From the NCBI RefSeq assembly GCF_001865245.1, contig NZ_MKXB01000142.1:1-47681 (forward strand): 47,681 nt of DNA, written 5' to 3'. The position numbers and the translations under genes were made by a program. Below the pieces are notes generated by a model, which made no database searches, was not told the DNA's origin, and saw only the letters and a list, made by a program, of their open reading frames with translations. Below, piece after piece: positions 1-7,791 of this stretch. Position 1 is the first letter of the stretch. Every line of letters starts with the position of its first letter. The DNA is from Streptomyces sp. CC53 (GTDB taxonomy: Bacteria > Actinomycetota > Actinomycetes > Streptomycetales > Streptomycetaceae).

Positions 1-221
1 GGGCGCCCCGGCCCGCCGCCCCCAGCCCCGCGTCCCCGCACCAGGCCGCGGGCGCCCGCAGCCGCCGCCCGTACGGCGCACGCCCGCCACGGCGTCCGCG
101 CACCCCGGCGGACCCGTCACGCCGCCCCGTCCCGCGCCCCCCGCTGCTCACCTCACTCCTGGCGGCACTGCTCGCCGCCGCACTCGTCGCGATCGGCGTG
201 CTCCTCCTGACAACGCGCTGA
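1..221 (+). CDS. 3' end of a tail-anchored protein (partial)
   Basis: An open frame enters from the left edge (first full codon at 3) and stops with TGA at 219-221. The visible 72 codons encode a Pro/Ala/Arg-rich, probably disordered linker. This is followed by a single hydrophobic segment of about 18 residues rich in Leu, Ala and Val, and then a four-residue tail ending TTR. This is the form of a C-terminal membrane anchor or last transmembrane helix. The catalytic or binding part lies outside the window, so no function can be given. Confidence 0.6.
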   Translation, partial: APRPAAPSPASPHQAAGARSRRPYGARPPRRPRTPADPSRRPVPRPPLLTSLLAALLAAALVAIGVLLLTTR

Positions 222-234
222 TCAGGGCTTATCT

Positions 235-250
235 GCCAGTGATCACTGGC
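235..250. promoter_or_regulatory. 16-bp perfect palindrome upstream of gabD2
   Basis: GCCAGTGATCACTGGC is a perfect palindrome. It lies 14 bases after the preceding stop and about 60 bases before the likely promoter of the dehydrogenase gene. Its symmetry and place fit an operator for a dimeric regulator; which one is unknown. Confidence 0.5.
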
Positions 251-311
251 GTGGTGGGTGTGGTCGGCGAAAACACGTTACCGACGGGTACACAAAGGGG
301 CCGGGCCCGCA

Positions 312-323
312 TACCCTCACCCC
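312..323 (+). promoter_or_regulatory. Candidate -10 box of a leaderless gabD2 transcript
   Basis: TACCCT (312-317, TAnnnT) is followed by exactly six bases and then the ATG at 324. There is no Shine-Dalgarno sequence at a useful distance. This is the usual layout of leaderless actinobacterial mRNAs, in which transcription starts on the A of the start codon. No convincing -35 box is visible. Confidence 0.4.
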
Positions 324-1979
324 ATGACGGACACGCAGGCCACCGCCACCGCAACCGCCCCCGAAGGCGCGGCGCCCGCAGCCGCGGCGCCCACCGGTAC
401 GAACCCCGTCGCCCCCGTCCCCGCCGGTGTCCGTACCGCCCAGGACGTCGTCACGCCCGACGTGGTCGCCCGGCTCACCCGGGGGGTCGTCGGATCCGGC
501 CGCACCGCCAACCACACCCCCTTCACCGGCGAACAGCTGGCCGAACTGCCCGAGTCGACGCCGGACGATGTCACCGAGGCGTACCGGCGGGCCCGAGCCG
601 CCCAGCCGGCCTGGGCCGCGACGCCGGTCCGCCGCCGCGCCGCCGTCTTCCTCCGCTTCCACGACCTGCTCCTTGAGCGGCAGGCCGAGGTCCTCGACCT
701 CATCCAGCTGGAGACCGGCAAGGCCCGCCTCCACGCACACGAGGAGGTGCAGGCCGTCGCCATCGCGGCCCGCCACTACGGCGTCCGCGCCTCCGCCTAC
801 CTGAAGCCGAAGCGGCACACCGGCGCGGTGCCGACCCTCACCAAGGTGACCGAACTGCGCCAGCCCCGCGGCGTGGTGGGCCAGATCGCCCCCTGGAACT
901 ACCCGCTGGAGCTGTCCGTCGGCGACGCGCTGCCCGCGCTCGTCGCCGGCAACGCCCTCGTCATGAAGCCGGACACCGAGACCGCCCTCACCGCCCTGTG
1001 GGCCCGCGACCTCCTCGTCGAGGCCGGCCTGCCGCAGGACGCCTTCCAGGTGGTGCTCGGCGAGGGTCCCGTGGTGGGCCCCGAGGTGGTGAAGCACGCG
1101 GACTACGTCTCCTTCACCGGTTCCACCCGCACCGGCCGCCAGGTCGCGCAGGGGGCGGCGGCCCGGCTCGTCGGCGTCTCCCTCGAACTCGGCGGCAAGA
1201 ACGCCATGCTGGTGCTGCGCGACGCCGACGTCGAGAAGGCCGCGGCGGGCGCCGTCCGCGCCTGCTTCTCCTCCGCCGGCCAGCTGTGCATCTCCATCGA
1301 GCGCCTCTACGTGCACGCGTCGGTGGCCGACGACTTCCTCGCCCGCTTCACGGCCCGCACGAAGGCCATGCACCTGGGCACCGCCCTCGCGTACGGCGCC
1401 GACATGGGGTCCCTCGTCGGCGAACGCCAGCTGGAGACCGTCACCCGGCACGTCGAGGAGGCCGTGGCCAAGGGCGCCACGGTGCTGGCGGGCGGCGTCG
1501 CCCGCCCCGACGTCGGCCCCCTCTTCTACGAGCCGACCATCCTGGAGAACGTGCAGGAGCCGATGGCCGTCTGCGCCGAGGAGACCTTCGGCCCCGTCGT
1601 CTCCGTCTACCGCTTCACCGACGAGGACGCGGTGATCGCCCAGGCCAACGCCACCCCGTACGGGTTGAACGCCAGCGTGTGGACGAAGGACAGCCGCCGC
1701 GGCCACGCCGTCGCCGCCCGGCTGCGCGCGGGCACCGTCAACATCAACGAGGGGTACGCGTCGGCGTACGGCAGCGTCCAGGCGCCCATGGGCGGCATGA
1801 AGGACTCCGGCCTCGGCCGCCGCCACGGCTCCGAGGGCATCCTCAAGTACACCGAGGCCCAGACCGTCGCCCAGCAGCGCCTGATGCCGCTCGCCCCGTC
1901 CTTCGGCATGGACGACGAGGCGTACGCGGCGTTCATGAGCCGCAGCCTGAAGGTCATGAAGGCCCTCCGCCTGCGCTGA
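324..1979 (+). CDS. gabD2: Succinate-semialdehyde dehydrogenase (NAD(P)+)
   Basis: A 551-residue member of the aldehyde dehydrogenase superfamily. It probably oxidises succinate semialdehyde to succinate, at the end of the GABA shunt or of a 2-oxoglutarate bypass in the cytosol. The first 60 residues are a Pro/Ala-rich extension. The family motifs follow: APWNYPLEL (Asn192) for the oxyanion hole, SFTGSTRTG for cofactor binding, the general base Glu288 in LELGGKN, and the nucleophile Cys322 in SAGQLC. An upstream in-frame GTG at 258 would add 22 residues of unlikely composition, so ATG 324 is preferred. The next gene, a GMC oxidoreductase, starts 47 bases downstream and is probably co-transcribed. 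The exact substrate is inferred from family resemblance. Confidence 0.88.
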   Translation: MTDTQATATATAPEGAAPAAAAPTGTNPVAPVPAGVRTAQDVVTPDVVARLTRGVVGSGRTANHTPFTGEQLAELPESTPDDVTEAYRRARAAQPAWAATPVRRRAAVFLRFHDLLLERQAEVLDLIQLETGKARLHAHEEVQAVAIAARHYGVRASAYLKPKRHTGAVPTLTKVTELRQPRGVVGQIAPWNYPLELSVGDALPALVAGNALVMKPDTETALTALWARDLLVEAGLPQDAFQVVLGEGPVVGPEVVKHADYVSFTGSTRTGRQVAQGAAARLVGVSLELGGKNAMLVLRDADVEKAAAGAVRACFSSAGQLCISIERLYVHASVADDFLARFTARTKAMHLGTALAYGADMGSLVGERQLETVTRHVEEAVAKGATVLAGGVARPDVGPLFYEPTILENVQEPMAVCAEETFGPVVSVYRFTDEDAVIAQANATPYGLNASVWTKDSRRGHAVAARLRAGTVNINEGYASAYGSVQAPMGGMKDSGLGRRHGSEGILKYTEAQTVAQQRLMPLAPSFGMDDEAYAAFMSRSLKVMKALRLR

Positions 1980-2026
1980 CGCCCCACCGACCACCACCAC
2001 CGCCGCCGACCGCCTGAGGGAGAACC

Positions 2027-3799
2027 ATGCGCGAAGCCCCGCACGACTACGACGTCCTGGTGATCGGCTCGGGCTTCGGCGGCTCCGTGTCGGCCCTCCG
2101 CCTCACCGAGAAGGGCTACCGGGTGGGCGTCCTCGAAGCGGGCCGCCGCTTCACCCGGGACACCCTCCCCAAGAACTCCTGGGACATCAGGAACTACCTG
2201 TGGGCGCCCGCCCTCGGCCTCTACGGCCTGCAGCGCGTCCACCTCCTCGGCAACGTGATGGTGCTGGCCGGCGCGGGCGTGGGCGGCGGCTCCCTCAACT
2301 ACGCCAACACCCTCTACGTGCCGCCCGCCGCCTTCTTCCAGGACCGCCAGTGGGCGCACATCACCGACTGGCAGGAGGAGCTGGCCCCGTACTACGACCA
2401 GGCCAGGCGCATGCTCGGCGTCCGCCTCAACCCCACCACGACCCCCTCCGACGTCCACCTGAAGGCCGCGGCGCGCACCCTGGGCGTGGAGGACACCTTC
2501 CACCACGCCCCGGTCGGCGTCTTCTTCGGCGACGGCAGGGACGCGGACGGTACGGCGCCGAAGACCGCGCCCGGCGGCGGGTCCCCCGACCCGTACTTCG
2601 GCGGCGCCGGGCCGGTGCGGCGCGCCTGCACCGAGTGCGGCGAGTGCATGACGGGCTGCCGCCACGGCGCGAAGAACACCCTGACGGAGAACTACCTGTA
2701 CCTGGCGGAGAAGGCCGGGGCCGTGATCCACCCCATGACGACCGTCACCCGGATCACCCAGCAGGACGACGACGCGTACGCCGTCACCGTGGTGCCCACG
2801 CAGCGCCGCAGGAACGGCAGGACCCGCACCCTCCGCTGCCGCCACGTCGTCGTCGCGGCCGGCACGTACGGCACCCAGACCCTCCTGCACCGCATGAAGG
2901 ACGAAGGCCACCTGCCCCGCATCTCCCGGCGCCTGGGCGAACTCACCCGCACCAACAGCGAGGCCCTCGTCGGCTCCCAGACCACGGACCGCCGCTACGC
3001 GAAACGCCACGGCGGGAAACCCGACTTCACCCGGGGCGTGGCCATCACCTCGTCGATCCACCCCGACGGCAACACCCACATCGAGCCGGTCCGCTACGGC
3101 AAGGGCTCCAACGCGATGGGCGCCCTCTCCGTCCTCCAGGTCCCGTACGCCCGGAACCGGGTGGGCGCCTGGCTGGCGAACGCGGCCCGCCACCCCGTCC
3201 AGGCCCTGCGCTCGCTGTCCAACCACCGCTGGTCGGAGCGCACGATCATCGGCCTCGTCATGCAGTCGCTGGACAACTCCCTCACCACGTACCGCAAGGA
3301 GAAGGGCCTCGGCAAGGGCCTCCTCACGGCCCGCCAGGGCCACGGCGCCCCCAACCCGAAGCAGATCAAGGCGGCGACGGAGGCGGCCACCGCGATCGCA
3401 CAGGAGATCAACGGCTTCGCGGGCTCGAACGTCGGCGAACTGATGGGCCCCCCGCTGCCCGCCCACTTCCTGGGGGGCTGCGTCATCGGCGCGACACCGG
3501 ACGACGGCGTCATCGACCCGTACCACCGCCTGTACGGCCACCCGGGCATCTCGGTCGTCGACGGCGCGGCGGTCTCCGCGAACCTGGGCGTCAACCCGTC
3601 CCTGACGATCACCGCCCAGGCCGAACGCGCGATGTCCCTGTGGCCCAACAAGGGCGAGCCCGACCCCCGCCCCGCCCAGGGCGAGGCGTACGCCCGGGTC
3701 GCCCCCGTCCAGCCGAAGAACCCCACGGTCCCGCAGGACGCCTTCGCGGCCCTGAAGCTGCCGTTGCTCCCGGTCCCGAAGGTCCCGCCGAGGACCTGA
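2027..3799 (+). CDS. GMC-family FAD oxidoreductase (cholesterol-oxidase-like)
   Basis: A 590-residue flavoprotein. The N-terminal Rossmann motif is GSGFGGS (residues 14-20), with the FAD ribose-binding acidic residue in VLEAGR. The C-terminal GMC region holds HFLGGC and the segment VDGAAVSANLGVNPSLT, which closes the FAD site. A Cys-x2-Cys-x2-Cys-x3-Cys cluster (C201, C204, C207, C211) sits in an insertion and resembles a 4Fe-4S ferredoxin motif. Similar clusters occur in actinobacterial relatives of ChoD. No signal peptide, so cytosolic. The start has a good ribosome site (GGGAGAA, spacing 3-6). It follows gabD2 by 47 bases, so the pair may act on an alcohol-aldehyde-acid series. The substrate cannot be read from the sequence; sterol oxidation is not implied. 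Confidence 0.82.
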   Translation: MREAPHDYDVLVIGSGFGGSVSALRLTEKGYRVGVLEAGRRFTRDTLPKNSWDIRNYLWAPALGLYGLQRVHLLGNVMVLAGAGVGGGSLNYANTLYVPPAAFFQDRQWAHITDWQEELAPYYDQARRMLGVRLNPTTTPSDVHLKAAARTLGVEDTFHHAPVGVFFGDGRDADGTAPKTAPGGGSPDPYFGGAGPVRRACTECGECMTGCRHGAKNTLTENYLYLAEKAGAVIHPMTTVTRITQQDDDAYAVTVVPTQRRRNGRTRTLRCRHVVVAAGTYGTQTLLHRMKDEGHLPRISRRLGELTRTNSEALVGSQTTDRRYAKRHGGKPDFTRGVAITSSIHPDGNTHIEPVRYGKGSNAMGALSVLQVPYARNRVGAWLANAARHPVQALRSLSNHRWSERTIIGLVMQSLDNSLTTYRKEKGLGKGLLTARQGHGAPNPKQIKAATEAATAIAQEINGFAGSNVGELMGPPLPAHFLGGCVIGATPDDGVIDPYHRLYGHPGISVVDGAAVSANLGVNPSLTITAQAERAMSLWPNKGEPDPRPAQGEAYARVAPVQPKNPTVPQDAFAALKLPLLPVPKVPPRT

Positions 3800-3895
3800 C
3801 CGCGGACCCGCTCACGGAACCGATCACGGGCCTGACGCGGGCCTGACCGCGGAGCTGTCCGCGGACCCGCCCCCGGTCAGGCCGCGGGCATGAGA

Positions 3896-3929
3896 GAGGC
3901 GCTGCACCCCCCTCCGAGTGCAGCGCCTC
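3896..3929. terminator. Bidirectional terminator between convergent genes
   Basis: A perfect 12-bp stem (GAGGCGCTGCAC at 3896-3907 against 3918-3929) with a 10-base loop. It stands between the GMC oxidoreductase and the convergent surface-protein gene and can end transcription from both sides. Confidence 0.8.
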
Positions 3930-3947
3930 CCTGGCTTCTCAGCCGCG

Positions 3948-4009
3948 ACCGTTACGCGGTGGTACCGCTATAGCGGCGACCGTCACGCAGTGGCACCGCT
4001 GTTGCGGCG
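3948..4009 (-). repeat. 31-bp imperfect tandem duplication of a gene's 3' end
   Basis: Two directly adjacent 31-bp copies (3979-4009 and 3948-3978) differ at about five positions. The upstream copy encodes the last residues of the surface protein, RRNSGATA then TGA. The downstream copy, past the stop and in another frame, still reads RRYSGTTA then TAA. It looks like a duplicated gene end that kept its coding sense. Confidence 0.75.
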
Positions 4010-5026
4010 CTTCAGCGCGAACACGACACCGGCACCGGCGACGATGGCGACACCACCGGCGATACCGATGGTCGGCAGCATCGAGGAGGAACCGGTCTCG
4101 GCGAGGCTGCCGGTGACGGGCAGCTCGGACAGGTTGCCCTGCGGGGCCGGCTTGTTGTCGCTCTTGCCCGGCTTGCCCGTGGCGTCGTCGACCTTGCCCG
4201 GCTTGGCGTCGGCGGCGAGGATCTCGAACTCGTAGGCAGTCTCCTCGCCGAACTCGCAGATCCCGTTGTCGGTGATGTTGACGCCGGAGGCAAAGGCGAC
4301 GCCGTAGCCGGCCGGAGCCTTGTCGCTCACCATCAGACGCATCGGGGCCTCGGCGTACTCACCGGCCTTCAGGTCCAGGGCGGTACCGAAGTAGCCCCAC
4401 TCGTCGGTGATGGTCTTCCAGCCGTCACCCACGTTCGCCTGGACGGTGATGAACTTCGACATGTCGTCGAACTTCTCGCCATCGACGGCCTCGGTGTAGA
4501 GGTACGCCTCGACCTCGTTGAGGACCTTGTCGGAGTTGTTGACGACGCGGAAGGTGAACTCCTTCCAGCCGGAGCCGGCGACGACCTTGGACGGCAGGCC
4601 CTGGAGCTCAGCGTCGACATCCTCGTTGTCGACGGCGTCTATGCAGACGTCCTCCTCGCCCTCGGCGCCCTCCTCCTCCTTCTGCTCGTCCTCCGACGGC
4701 TCACCCTCGTCCTTCTTCTCCTCGCCGTCCTTCTCTTCCTCCGGCGTGGTTGCGGGCTGCTCTTCCTCGGCCTTCTCCTCCTCGGAGGACTTCTGCTCCT
4801 CCTCGGTCCCCTCGGAGGCCGTGGCCTCCGGGGAGCCGCTCTGGCTGTCGTTCTCCGGGGTGTCGTTCTCCGCGTCGCCGGACTCGGCGCCCGGGGTCGC
4901 CTCGACGCTGGCCTCGGGGCTGGCGGACGGGCCTTCGGTCGCGTAAGCGGCCGGGGACATCAGGAACGCGGCAGGCGTGATGACGGCGGTCGCCGCGGCG
5001 ACGGCCATGGCACGACGGAGCTTCAA
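3983..5026 (-). CDS. Sortase-anchored acidic surface protein (LAETG, possibly also LPVTG)
   Basis: A 347-residue secreted wall protein. It begins at a TTG codon (5024-5026) preceded by GAGGT. This start supplies the KLRR n-region of a signal peptide cleaved near residue 29 (AYA-T). Residues 31-125 are a low-complexity Glu/Asp/Ser/Lys/Pro stretch. Residues 126-285 form a globular part with two Cys residues (CIDAVDN and GICEFGE). The C-terminus is a sorting signal with two motifs, LPVTG (302-306) and LAETG (308-312), a hydrophobic segment (about 317-338) and a positive tail (KRR). LAxTG is the signal of Streptomyces class E sortases. The protein is therefore expected to be covalently fixed to peptidoglycan. 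Function unknown; a spacer or adhesion role is inference. Confidence 0.88.
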   Translation of the reverse strand: MKLRRAMAVAAATAVITPAAFLMSPAAYATEGPSASPEASVEATPGAESGDAENDTPENDSQSGSPEATASEGTEEEQKSSEEEKAEEEQPATTPEEEKDGEEKKDEGEPSEDEQKEEEGAEGEEDVCIDAVDNEDVDAELQGLPSKVVAGSGWKEFTFRVVNNSDKVLNEVEAYLYTEAVDGEKFDDMSKFITVQANVGDGWKTITDEWGYFGTALDLKAGEYAEAPMRLMVSDKAPAGYGVAFASGVNITDNGICEFGEETAYEFEILAADAKPGKVDDATGKPGKSDNKPAPQGNLSELPVTGSLAETGSSSMLPTIGIAGGVAIVAGAGVVFALKRRNSGATA

Positions 5027-5047
5027 GTCAAGACCTCGTGGTCCGGG

Positions 5048-5068
5048 CGTGCCACCGGGTGTGGCACG
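5048..5068. promoter_or_regulatory. Hairpin in the 5' leader of the surface-protein gene
   Basis: An 8-bp perfect inverted repeat (CGTGCCAC / GTGGCACG, loop 5) lies just before the ribosome site of the LAETG gene. It could be an operator or an mRNA stem that affects translation. Confidence 0.4.
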
Positions 5069-5177
5069 AAAGTCCTATGGGGCCGCGCTCGGCTCTGGTC
5101 CGGGCGTGGCCGTGGGTTTCGCATAGGTGACCTGCGACGTGAGGGATTGGTTGCACGATCCCTGACAACTTCCTTAT

Positions 5178-5191
5178 GTGACCTGTGTCAC
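5178..5191. promoter_or_regulatory. GTGAC-N4-GTCAC inverted repeat
   Basis: GTGACCTGTGTCAC has perfect 5-base arms, and a second GTGACCTG occurs about 50 bases nearer the gene. It lies about 150 bases before the surface-protein start. The GTnAC half-sites resemble the class bound by MtrA or GlnR in actinomycetes, but the assignment is a guess. Confidence 0.3.
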
Positions 5192-5235
5192 TCGTCTGCA
5201 TGCGTGGCGTACATGCGCGTTAACGGCCGGTGATC

Positions 5236-5361
5236 ATGTGCGGTTCAATCCCTGCCCCACCGTTCTCCAGCGACGTGGACCTGCTGCGGTCCGAAGCGTG
5301 GCGGCAGGTTGTCGTAGCAGCTTCTGTGGCTCTTCGTGCCCTGAGGGGCGAGGAGGCATAG
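5236..5361 (+). CDS. Possible 41-residue small protein
   Basis: ATG 5236 to TAG 5359-5361. The second half (DVDLLRSEAWRQ and then a Val/Ala/Leu stretch ending GEEA) has a protein-like amphipathic composition. A terminator hairpin starts about 20 bases after the stop. No ribosome site is convincing and I do not recognise a family. It may be a true small gene, or the remnant of a longer one. Confidence 0.2.
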   Translation: MCGSIPAPPFSSDVDLLRSEAWRQVVVAASVALRALRGEEA

Positions 5362-5382
5362 GGCTGCCTCTCGTAGTCCCTT

Positions 5383-5409
5383 GGGCGCCCCCGGATGTCG
5401 GGGCGCCTT
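5383..5409 (+). terminator. Intrinsic terminator hairpin
   Basis: GGCGCCCC (5384-5391) pairs with GGGGCGCC (5400-5407) across an 8-base loop and is followed by TTC. It would end a plus-strand transcript such as that of the small ORF just upstream. Confidence 0.55.
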
Positions 5410-5747
5410 CGGCTTCGGGTCGCGTGCGACATGCGCAAGGGGGCGGAGTGGCCGCCGAACCACGACAGGCCCGCGAAGAGTCACGGCTCAAGGTGGCCGG
5501 GAGGTTGGCCCAAGGTCCGGCGAGTCCGGTGGTACCCGATGCCTCGACGGCGGGCGCATCGGCCTGGAGCCTCATAGGCGGCAGCCGTTTGTGCTTTCGC
5601 GACCCCTGCATCTCGCAGCGCGGAGAACGGCCTGTCCCACTGTCCCGGGACCAGACCGTAGAGCAGATGGCCGGGTAACTTACATGCAGACAGGTCAAGT
5701 TGAGAGGTATGGCCGTTCGCGTGTGTGCAGACTTGAGTACGGGTCAG
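5410..5747. other. Intergenic stretch without a supported gene
   Basis: Open frames exist on both strands but have Arg/Pro/Ser-rich shadow composition and no ribosome sites. GC content is a little lower than in the flanking genes. No tRNA, repeat or clear promoter was seen. Confidence 0.4.
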
Positions 5748-6455
5748 ATGGATGTGGGCGGGAGGCGTCGAACCTGGAGAACGGGGGCCTGGGTCGGGGC
5801 CAGTCTGGGTGTGGTGACTGCGCTCGCCGCCGTGGTGGCGATCGGGAGAATCTGGGAGAGCTGTGACATCGGTGTGAGTTCCTCTGCCAACTCGGCGGTG
5901 CTGCTCGTCCTGTCACCCTTCGTGTGGGTCCTGTCGGCGGTGCTCTGGGCCCTGCCGCTCGCAGGGTGGGGCCGGGTAAGTCGAGGGGTGGCCGTGGTGC
6001 TCGGGGCGGTGGCCAACCTGCTGTTCGTGTGGTTCCTCGTCTCGTGGCTGGGTGTGCTCGATTCGTATCCGGATCCGCGCTGTCCCGGGAACGTGCCGGC
6101 GTGGTGGCCGGGGTTCCTGCCTGTAGGACGGGGCGCGCCCCAGGCGCCGGGGCGAGTCGCCGCTGCCCGGAACTACGTGGGCAGCAGGGTGACCACGTGG
6201 TGGAACAGGGCGCGGTCGCCCTCGGTGGCCTTTGCGGCGAGGAGGACCCCGGTCGCCTCGTCCACCGTGAAGTGGCACGTCAGGGCGTCGTCCGGGGCCC
6301 ACGCGCTGAACGGGAAGGTGCGCAGCGGGCGGACCGTGGCCGTGAAGGAGTACGGGGACGAGGGCGTGACGTGTGCCAGGTGGGAGACGATGCGGGCCGG
6401 GGTGAGGAGTTCGGCGAGGCGGGCCGCCGCCGGGCTGGTCTGGTCCGGCTCGTAG
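5748..6455 (+). CDS. Small three-helix membrane protein with a run-on C-terminus
   Basis: Taken from ATG 5748 the frame encodes 235 residues. Only the first 126 look like a real protein: three hydrophobic segments at about 13-33, 50-72 and 79-100, then a Cys/Trp-rich tail (RCPGNVPAWWPGFLP). After that the frame runs 283 bases through the antisense of the convergent gene at 6173-7186, with shadow composition. A TAG lies one base out of frame right after the FLPV codons (6124-6126). This suggests a lost stop by a small indel or a sequencing error. ATG 5709 and TTG 5700 are other possible starts. No family is recognised; the function is unknown. Confidence 0.5.
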   Translation: MDVGGRRRTWRTGAWVGASLGVVTALAAVVAIGRIWESCDIGVSSSANSAVLLVLSPFVWVLSAVLWALPLAGWGRVSRGVAVVLGAVANLLFVWFLVSWLGVLDSYPDPRCPGNVPAWWPGFLPVGRGAPQAPGRVAAARNYVGSRVTTWWNRARSPSVAFAARRTPVASSTVKWHVRASSGAHALNGKVRSGRTVAVKEYGDEGVTCARWETMRAGVRSSARRAAAGLVWSGS

Positions 6456-7186
6456 TCGCCCGACAGTGTGAGGGTCCCCGCCGCGCACGTGACGGTCCAT
6501 GAACGCTCCGACGGTACCGGCGTGAACGTCAGGTCCTCGTGCGTCTCCGCGTCCACGCGGACCTCGGCCCTGAGCCGTGCCGGTTCCAGCAGGGTCCTCG
6601 CCATGCGGGCCAGGGCCCGTGCGGCGTCGGGTGAGGAGGGTGCGGCCTCGGCGTGCAGGCCGGTGAGGCGGGCCGTCGCCAGCGTGCCGTGCGCGTCCGT
6701 GAGCTCGGCCGCCGTGAGGAAGCCGGTCGCCGGGTCGACCCGTACGGTGAGGGTGCCGGCGCCCGGGGGAAGCCACGGGTCCTCGGGGGAGGCGAACAGG
6801 GGGTGCGGGGCCAGCGTCAGTTCGACCGTGCCGTCCTCCGTGCGCCGTGCGGACAGCACCTCGCCGATGCCCCGCACCAGGCGTGCCGGGTCGAGCAGTG
6901 CCGCCCACGGCTCGTCGCTGTCCTCCTCCCGCAGCGTGCGGGTGGAGACGCCGGTGAGGCGGATGGTCCGCGCCTCAGCCGGACGTGGTTCGGGGCGTTC
7001 CGACACCGGGCGCGGGCCGTAGCGGCCGCCCAGGTCGGGCTCCGCGTCGCGCGGCGCGTACGTGAGCTCGACCGACGCCTGCACGCGGGCGTCCTCCGCC
7101 GCCGTCGCCGCGATCCGGGACAGCGCCCAGGCCGCCAGGTCCGCGGGGTCGTGGGGCGGTTCGCCTAGCCAGTGGGGAGCTGCCAT
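6173..7186 (-). CDS. Hypothetical cytosolic protein, 337 residues
   Basis: Good high-GC codon use across the whole frame. No signal peptide, no membrane segment and no motif that I recognise. The composition (Ala, Thr, Leu, Arg, many charged residues) and recurring phrases such as LTLAPHPL, GTLTVRVDPATGFLTAAEL and CHFTVDEATGVLLAAKA suggest a beta-rich fold with repeated strands. This may be a two-domain layout in which similar units recur. The start ATG overlaps the stop of the upstream lipoprotein gene by 22 bases, so the two are translationally coupled. The 3' end overlaps the run-on frame of the convergent membrane-protein gene. Function unknown. Confidence 0.7.
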   Translation of the reverse strand: MAAPHWLGEPPHDPADLAAWALSRIAATAAEDARVQASVELTYAPRDAEPDLGGRYGPRPVSERPEPRPAEARTIRLTGVSTRTLREEDSDEPWAALLDPARLVRGIGEVLSARRTEDGTVELTLAPHPLFASPEDPWLPPGAGTLTVRVDPATGFLTAAELTDAHGTLATARLTGLHAEAAPSSPDAARALARMARTLLEPARLRAEVRVDAETHEDLTFTPVPSERSWTVTCAAGTLTLSGDYEPDQTSPAAARLAELLTPARIVSHLAHVTPSSPYSFTATVRPLRTFPFSAWAPDDALTCHFTVDEATGVLLAAKATEGDRALFHHVVTLLPT

Positions 7187-7791
7187 GAGGCCCAGGTCTC
7201 CTCAGCGCCGGGACGGTCCGGTGCCCACTGCACGTACAGGACGCGGTACGGATGGCCCTCCGGGGGACTGCCCGGGACCTCGACCGTGTACGAACCGTCG
7301 TTGTTGTCGGTGATCCGGCAGCCAGGATCAGCGATCCCGGTGCCGCAGGCCAGGACTCTCTGGCGCCGCGTGTCCTCGTCCGGGATGCCGGACGCGTCGA
7401 TCCTGCTGTGCAGCATGAAGGAGGCGTACGAAGGAGGGGAGGGCGCCTTCACCGTGACCCTCACCGGGGCGCTTCCGTCTGCCGCCCGTGCGGTGGGCGG
7501 CCAGGTGAGGCGCTCCGGTGGCGTCTTCCCCTCCCCGTCGCCCCACGCGCCGGCGACCAGGGGGAGGGCCGCGGTGTCGCCGGTCAGGTGCGCGGACGGC
7601 GTTGCGGGATCCGCGGACGGCGCCGGGGACGCGGGCCTCGCGGGCTTCTCAGGTGCCGGCGAGGCCGGCGTCGTCCGCCGGCCTTCGGAAGGCGCCGGTG
7701 TCGACGGGGCACCGCCCGTGCAGGACGCGAGCAGGGCGGCGGCCCCCAGTGCCGCCGCCCCCCGTGTCGCCCGGACTGTCAGCCGGTGCAC
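7165..7791 (-). CDS. Predicted lipoprotein, 208 residues
   Basis: GTG 7789-7791 gives a short positive n-region, a hydrophobic stretch and a lipobox LASC with Cys24, so the mature protein should be a membrane-anchored lipoprotein. A Pro/Ala/Ser/Thr linker (about 28-75) leads to a C-terminal domain of about 120 residues with two Cys residues (LACGTG and PGCRITDN), probably a disulfide. The gene overlaps the end of the upstream secreted-protein gene by 13 bases and the start of the next gene by 22. This makes a tight minus-strand operon of three. No enzyme motif is seen. Confidence 0.7.
   Translation of the reverse strand: MHRLTVRATRGAAALGAAALLASCTGGAPSTPAPSEGRRTTPASPAPEKPARPASPAPSADPATPSAHLTGDTAALPLVAGAWGDGEGKTPPERLTWPPTARAADGSAPVRVTVKAPSPPSYASFMLHSRIDASGIPDEDTRRQRVLACGTGIADPGCRITDNNDGSYTVEVPGSPPEGHPYRVLYVQWAPDRPGAEETWASWQLPTG

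Noticed and set aside
5178..5678. Plus-strand frame of 166 codons
   Set aside because: Mixed composition, no start signal, and a terminator hairpin inside it.
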